Below, piece after piece: positions 13,334 to 14,577 of a stretch of DNA of 14,577 nt. The translations under genes were made by a program, and so were the position numbers. The stretch is from Candidatus Saccharimonadota bacterium (lineage in GTDB: Bacteria; Patescibacteriota; Saccharimonadia; Saccharimonadales; Saccharimonadaceae). How positions within the stretch are numbered: the first letter of the stretch is position 1; every line of letters starts with the position of its first letter. Location: the NCBI GenBank assembly GCA_017515125.1, contig JAFWHP010000026.1, positions 1-14,577 of the forward strand. The letters run 5' to 3'. The notes under the pieces were generated by a model. The model had not been told where the DNA came from. It did not search any database and saw only the letters and a list, made by a program, of their open reading frames with translations.

Positions 13334-14281
13334 ATGTGTACAGCGGTGCGGTTTAACGGAGCTGATGGGGAGATGTATTTTGGGAGGAATTTGGACTGGA
13401 CTGAGGGCTACGGAGAAAAAGTGGTAATTACTCCGCGAGGGTTCAAATACAAATCGGCGTTTCTTGGGGAGATAAGTGGGGTAGCAGTGATTGGGATGGG
13501 GATTGTGGCCGAGGGGGCGCCGCTGTATTTTGATTGTGCGAATGAGCATGGACTTGCGGTAGCGGGGTTAAACTTCCCTGGTTATGCTTCCTATGCTGCC
13601 GAGGCTATAGAGAGCAAGACTAATATTGCAGCATATGAATTTCCACTATGGGTGGCACTGAATTTTAAGACTGTGGACGAGGTCAAAAGGGCGCTTCCTG
13701 GCGTAGCGATCGTCTCTAAAGCAATTAATGAACAATACCCGGTTTCACAGTTGCACTGGATGATTGGAGATAAGGAGCGGTCGATTGTAGTGGAATACAC
13801 TTCGCATGGAATGGAGATTTATGAGAACGAGGTAGATGTCTTAACAAACCAACCTGGCTACTCTTGGCATCATGAAAATTTGCGGAATTATATGAATCTA
13901 GCTTCTCATGAGCCAGCGGAGGTAAAATGGGGTAAGGCAGCCTTGAAACCATTTGGAACTGGCTCAATGATGCAGGGACTCCCTGGTGGGTTTTACCCGA
14001 CTGAGAGATTTGTAAGAGCAGCGTACCTCAACACGCATTATCCGACGCAAGATTCTGAGCGGTCTAATGTGTCGCGACTCTTTCATACTTTAGCGGGAGT
14101 AGCCATGATAGATGGAGGTGCAGCAATGAGGAATGGAGCATTTGAGAAAACTATCTATACTGGGGGATATTCTGCGGCTAGCCAAACCTATTATTATAAT
14201 ACTTATGAAGATTTTACGATTTCGAAGGTAGCTCTTCAAAACTATAACCTCGATTCGGGCGAATTAGTTATCGCGAGCTAA
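13334..14281 (+). CDS. bsh: Bile salt hydrolase (choloylglycine hydrolase, Ntn family)
   Basis: This enzyme cleaves the amide bond of glycine- or taurine-conjugated bile acids. It is an N-terminal nucleophile hydrolase in which Met1 is removed to expose Cys2. All catalytic residues known from Clostridium perfringens BSH align: Cys2, Arg18 and Asp21 (GRNLDW), Asn80 (reference Asn82, in GLNFPGYA), Asn172 (reference Asn175, in LTNQPGY) and Arg225 (reference Arg228, in PTERFVR). Asn at the 82 position favours bile salt hydrolase over penicillin V acylase, which usually has Tyr. Its 315 residues fit the family. There is no signal peptide, so it is cytoplasmic. GGAGG ends 3 nt before the ATG. Lying between priA and def and beside a MITE-like repeat, it looks acquired; the closest relatives I recall are Firmicutes enzymes. 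Confidence 0.93.
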   Translation: MCTAVRFNGADGEMYFGRNLDWTEGYGEKVVITPRGFKYKSAFLGEISGVAVIGMGIVAEGAPLYFDCANEHGLAVAGLNFPGYASYAAEAIESKTNIAAYEFPLWVALNFKTVDEVKRALPGVAIVSKAINEQYPVSQLHWMIGDKERSIVVEYTSHGMEIYENEVDVLTNQPGYSWHHENLRNYMNLASHEPAEVKWGKAALKPFGTGSMMQGLPGGFYPTERFVRAAYLNTHYPTQDSERSNVSRLFHTLAGVAMIDGGAAMRNGAFEKTIYTGGYSAASQTYYYNTYEDFTISKVALQNYNLDSGELVIAS

Positions 14282-14311
14282 AGCTTTGCTTTCGCCTGCG
14301 GTTGACTGCGA

Positions 14312-14470
14312 CATACTAAGGCCTAATTGCATAATTCGCGCATTTCGGGAGCTCCACTTTGGTGTAATCTGGCGGTTATACACCAAAGCTCCGCCTCTGT
14401 TGCGGCAAAATCATAGATTTTGCCTGTATGTCCCTTAATACTGACGAATTATGCAACAAGGCTCATACTA
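14312..14470. mobile_element. MITE-like inverted-repeat element with a 7-bp direct repeat
   Basis: CATACTA at 14312-14318 and 14464-14470 flank a segment with terminal inverted repeats of about 19 bp. Their core is TTGCATAATTCG (14327-14338) and CGAATTATGCAA (14445-14456), extended outward by GCCT/AGGC. Inside are two strong hairpins: CTTTGGTGTA with TACACCAAAG (about 14356-14388) and GGCAAAATC-ATA-GATTTTGCC (14404-14424). The direct repeat looks like a target duplication. No transposase frame fits inside, so it would be non-autonomous. Confidence 0.6.
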
Positions 14471-14475
14471 GTACA

Positions 14476-14504
14476 TTTACTTTACCTCTTATCTGTGGTA
14501 TAAT
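14476..14504 (+). promoter_or_regulatory. def promoter, leaderless geometry
   Basis: TTTACT (14476-14481), a 17-bp spacer and extended -10 TGG-TATAAT (14496-14504) are present. The ATG of def follows after GGGCTT (6 nt) with no Shine-Dalgarno. The same -35 hexamer and spacing are used at 4966-4994. Confidence 0.6.
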
Positions 14505-14510
14505 GGGCTT

Positions 14511-14577
14511 ATGAAAATTATTACAACGCCTGACGGGAGGCTGCGAGAGAAATCAGAGAAAGTCCGTAAAATTGATG
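14511..14577 (+). CDS. def: Peptide deformylase, N-terminal fragment (cut by window end)
   Basis: Only 22 codons are visible. They begin MKIITTPDGRLREKSEKV, the usual N-terminus of peptide deformylase (compare the pattern of an Ile/Val-rich strand, P-x-x-RLR, then K-x-V). The enzyme removes formyl groups from nascent proteins. The catalytic motifs lie beyond the window, so the call depends on the N-terminus and on the common priA-def neighbourhood. TATAAT is 6 nt upstream of the ATG and no ribosome binding site is present. Confidence 0.75.
   Translation, partial: MKIITTPDGRLREKSEKVRKID

Noticed and set aside
1..14577. CRISPR arrays, rRNA or tRNA genes, complete insertion sequences, prophage genes
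   Set aside because: None seen on either strand; the repeats present are palindromes or pairs, not spaced arrays.

Overview
The window looks like part of a Patescibacteria (CPR) genome, most likely Candidatus Saccharibacteria (TM7). This is an inference from compact gene order, divergent short versions of housekeeping proteins and family resemblance; no marker such as rRNA is present. TGA behaves as a normal stop (rsmH, ftsI and recJ all end with TGA where the family should end), which argues against the recoded-TGA CPR lineages. A convincing bile salt hydrolase points to a gut-associated organism.

Layout. 1-1014 has no conventional gene. It is dense in hairpins and holds a compact locus: a minus-strand 24-codon ORF with a strong ribosome binding site, behind a structured leader and a good promoter, faced by a plus-strand promoter and a short terminator-ended RNA antisense to it. 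1015-4461 (minus) is a fragment of the division/cell wall cluster: rsmH, a 21-codon ORF, a structured segment, ftsL and ftsI. ftsI is split by a single -1 frameshift and carries an in-frame 100-bp palindrome. 4462-5147 is a divergent regulatory region: a long structured leader for rsmH on one side, and on the other a strong promoter preceded by three ACCGAACA repeats, driving a small helical protein (5148-5450). 5637-6617 (minus) is an unknown protein made of a tandem duplication. Divergent from it, 6708-7736 encodes a DUF4868 (KwaB-like) protein. A 183-bp imperfect palindrome (MITE-like) follows. 7943-10382 (minus) is a tight operon of winged-helix regulator, recJ and a CYTH-like protein. On the plus strand come a short formate/nitrite-family channel, priA, a bile salt hydrolase, a second MITE-like element with an apparent 7-bp target duplication, and the start of peptide deformylase (def), cut by the window end.

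How it fits together. rsmH-ftsL-ftsI is the start of the classical dcw cluster. priA and def are neighbours in many bacteria; here the bile salt hydrolase and the inverted-repeat element lie between them, as if inserted. Several genes (rsmH, priA, def) have TATAAT exactly 6 nt before the ATG and no Shine-Dalgarno, which implies leaderless mRNAs. Others have classical GGAGG sites, so both initiation modes seem to be in use.

The best candidates for something undescribed are the small ORF/antisense RNA locus at 460-900, the solitary DUF4868 gene next to a palindromic element, and the palindromic insertion inside the ftsI reading frame. All calls come from reading the sequence; no searches were run.
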